Origin: Firm-08 sp045546995
GTDB taxonomy: Bacteria; Bacillota; Clostridia; Oscillospirales; QAKW01
Length of the DNA stretch: 24,614 nt
Reading direction: 5' to 3'
Assembly (NCBI GenBank): GCA_045546995.1
Contig: JAZQDW010000036.1
Location: 1 to 24,614 of the forward strand
Below the pieces are notes generated by a model. That model ran no database searches. It was given only the letters and a program-made list of their open reading frames with translations, and had not been told where the DNA came from. Shown here one piece after another: positions 23,543 through 24,614 of the stretch. Every line of letters starts with the position of its first letter. The first letter of the stretch is position 1. The position numbers were made by a program, and so were the translations under genes.

Positions 23543-24358
23543 TCAAGCGGGATATAAAACATAATTTAATTGCACCTTAGAAACAAAATCATATTGCTCA
23601 AGCATCTTGACAACATCCACTTCCGCTTGCTTGTCTGTTTTATTCTTTAAATAAATTATAATTGAACGATTAAATCCATAATCGGGAGTAGGCCCATAAT
23701 ACCTGTTTTCCTCTATCTTCTCATACTCAATAAAAGAAAAGTCCGGCAACGGACCGTCCTTGACCGACACGCTCTTTTTGAAATATACCCAGATTATTCC
23801 AACTCGAAAATCCTGGTCTGCAGACACTTCGTGTTCGATCTTTAAATCATTGTCCCAACAAAAGTCATAATATTTTTGTATTCCTTTTTCGGTGCGAATG
23901 CGGTTGGCCTCGGCCCGCAGGGCGGGATCCTCGGGCGGCACCTCAAACATAGGGTCCACCGGGGGCAGGGCATCCTGCGCCGGCTCCGCCGCCGCTTCTT
24001 CCGCAGGTTCCTCTGTGTCAGGGGTCTCCGGCGCTTCGGGCGGTTCCTCCGCATTTGCAGGGTCGTTCTCCGTCGGGGTCTCGGGCACCGGTTCCTCAGA
24101 TGGTTCTTGCCGTTCTTGTTGCACGTCTTGCGCATCTTCTGTTTCCTCGGGCGGGGTTTCTTCCGACTCCGCTTGGTCGGAGGGTTGTTCCCCGACCGTT
24201 TCATTTTCGCCTTCCGTGCCGCTTGGCTCCGTTTGCATCACGGTCTCACCGCCGTCTGCACCGGCAGAGCTTTCCTCCACCACCGGGCGGCAGGCAACAA
24301 AAGATAAACAGCACGCGATCATAACGATCCACAGCCATATTTTGATATATTTTTTCAT
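23543..24358 (-). CDS. Mirror copy: lipoprotein with S8 propeptide-like domain (copy 1)
   Basis: Identical 271-residue product to 257-1072: lipobox FVAC (Cys23), acidic Pro-rich linker 25-147, propeptide-like domain about 184-269. Confidence 0.84.
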   Translation of the reverse strand: MKKYIKIWLWIVMIACCLSFVACRPVVEESSAGADGGETVMQTEPSGTEGENETVGEQPSDQAESEETPPEETEDAQDVQQERQEPSEEPVPETPTENDPANAEEPPEAPETPDTEEPAEEAAAEPAQDALPPVDPMFEVPPEDPALRAEANRIRTEKGIQKYYDFCWDNDLKIEHEVSADQDFRVGIIWVYFKKSVSVKDGPLPDFSFIEYEKIEENRYYGPTPDYGFNRSIIIYLKNKTDKQAEVDVVKMLEQYDFVSKVQLNYVLYPA

Positions 24359-24372
24359 TCAGAGTCACCCCT

Positions 24373-24398
24373 TTCACTTCTTATTCGTATGAAGTGAA
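24373..24398 (-). promoter_or_regulatory. Mirror copy: leader stem-loop of lipoprotein 1
   Basis: TTCACTTC/GAAGTGAA stem; copy of 217-242. Confidence 0.4.
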
Positions 24399-24417
24399 AA
24401 AAACTCTCACCTTTTTT

Positions 24418-24448
24418 CAAAAAAATGCATATACATCCCCCGTATATG
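24418..24448 (-). other. Mirror copy: AT-rich stem-loop with T run
   Basis: CATATAC/GTATATG stem; copy of 167-197. Confidence 0.28.
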
Positions 24449-24507
24449 GCCCGCCAACCGTGCATTGATTACCAGCTGCCCATAAATGGGATGCACAGCC
24501 TGCCTTG

Positions 24508-24598
24508 GCTCCCTCTGACGAGGGAGCTGTCCGAGCGTCAGCGAGGACTGAGGGAGAGATAACGAAACTTCCCATTCTGCTCCTATCCTCTCTCCCTC
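24508..24598. repeat. Mirror copy: interspersed hairpin repeat at contig end
   Basis: Copy of 17-107. Both ends of the window therefore end in the same repeat in inverted orientation. Confidence 0.65.
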
Positions 24599-24614
24599 GG
24601 GCGGCGAGGCACAA

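Larger units (their letters stand above)
1..24614. repeat. Perfect 24.6-kb inverted repeat (two 12,307-bp arms, no spacer)
   Basis: Arm 1-12307 is followed directly by its reverse complement, 12308-24614. The first bases (TTGTGCCTCGCCGC) are the complement of the last (GCGGCGAGGCACAA). The centre reads CGGAAATTTCCG across 12302-12313, and every open reading frame has a mirror partner with an identical protein and coordinates summing to 24615. Absence of any divergence over 12.3 kb, ordinary chromosomal gene content and a centre inside a terminator-like palindrome favour an assembly or amplification fold-back. A true inverted duplication or a hairpin-ended linear molecule read through its tip would look the same. 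Confidence 0.98.

Noticed and set aside
1..24614. Linear plasmid or phage with hairpin telomere
   Set aside because: No replication, telomere-resolution, phage or conjugation gene is present. The genes are typical chromosomal metabolism and surface proteins. Kept only as a remote alternative for the palindrome.
1..24614. CRISPR array, tRNA or rRNA genes
   Set aside because: No regularly spaced repeats and no tRNA or rRNA signatures were seen on either strand.

Overview
The window is one 12,307-bp sequence followed at once by its exact reverse complement. Every base x pairs with base 24615-x, with the centre between 12307 and 12308. There are therefore about twelve distinct genes or small ORFs, each present twice in opposite orientation. 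I saw no difference between the arms: all mirrored reading frames have identical proteins and coordinates that sum to 24615. The simplest explanation is a fold-back contig (assembly-graph or amplification chimera) that turned around at a natural terminator palindrome. A real head-to-head inverted duplication or a hairpin-ended linear molecule cannot be excluded from sequence alone. Full descriptions are given for the left arm; right-arm entries are short because they are copies.

The organism looks like a gut-type low-to-mid GC Clostridia (Oscillospiraceae/Ruminococcaceae-like). The grounds are AGGAGG ribosome sites, TTGACA/TATAAT promoters with 17-bp spacers, T-tailed hairpin terminators, Glu/Pro-rich lipoproteins, DegV and DeoR proteins, a clostridial three-gene glycerol-3-phosphate oxidation module, and a GAGGGAG-type interspersed repeat at the contig ends. 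This placement is inference.

Layout of the left arm: (1) 1-256, an interspersed hairpin repeat and leader. (2) 257-4440 (+), two tandem paralogous lipoproteins, a tiny ORF and relic between them, then a secreted subtilisin-family (S8) protease with a C-terminal FG-GAP/VCBS propeller. The lipoprotein C-termini resemble the pro-domain (Inhibitor_I9-like) of clostridial S8 proteases, while the protease itself appears to lack a pro-domain. This suggests a split system with a membrane-tethered propeptide acting in trans. (3) 4493-5356 (-), a DegV fatty-acid-binding protein, convergent with the protease across a bidirectional terminator. (4) 5677-6384 (+), a multi-spanning membrane protein with a Pro/Gln tail, facing (5) 6426-7211 (-), a DeoR/GlpR regulator. 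(6) 7400-10460 (+), divergent from the regulator: a GlpA-like FAD dehydrogenase with a BFD-type [2Fe-2S] domain, a second FAD/NAD oxidoreductase and a DUF1667 Cys-rich protein, which together look like an anaerobic glycerol-3-phosphate dehydrogenase complex. (7) 10473-10785, a 276-bp MITE-like or structured-RNA element and a terminator. (8) 10846-11724 (+), a third Glu-rich lipoprotein with a probable TIMP/OB-fold-like C-terminal domain. (9) 11725-12307, a strong promoter driving a short transcript with little coding capacity that ends at the central palindrome. The right arm repeats this order in reverse.
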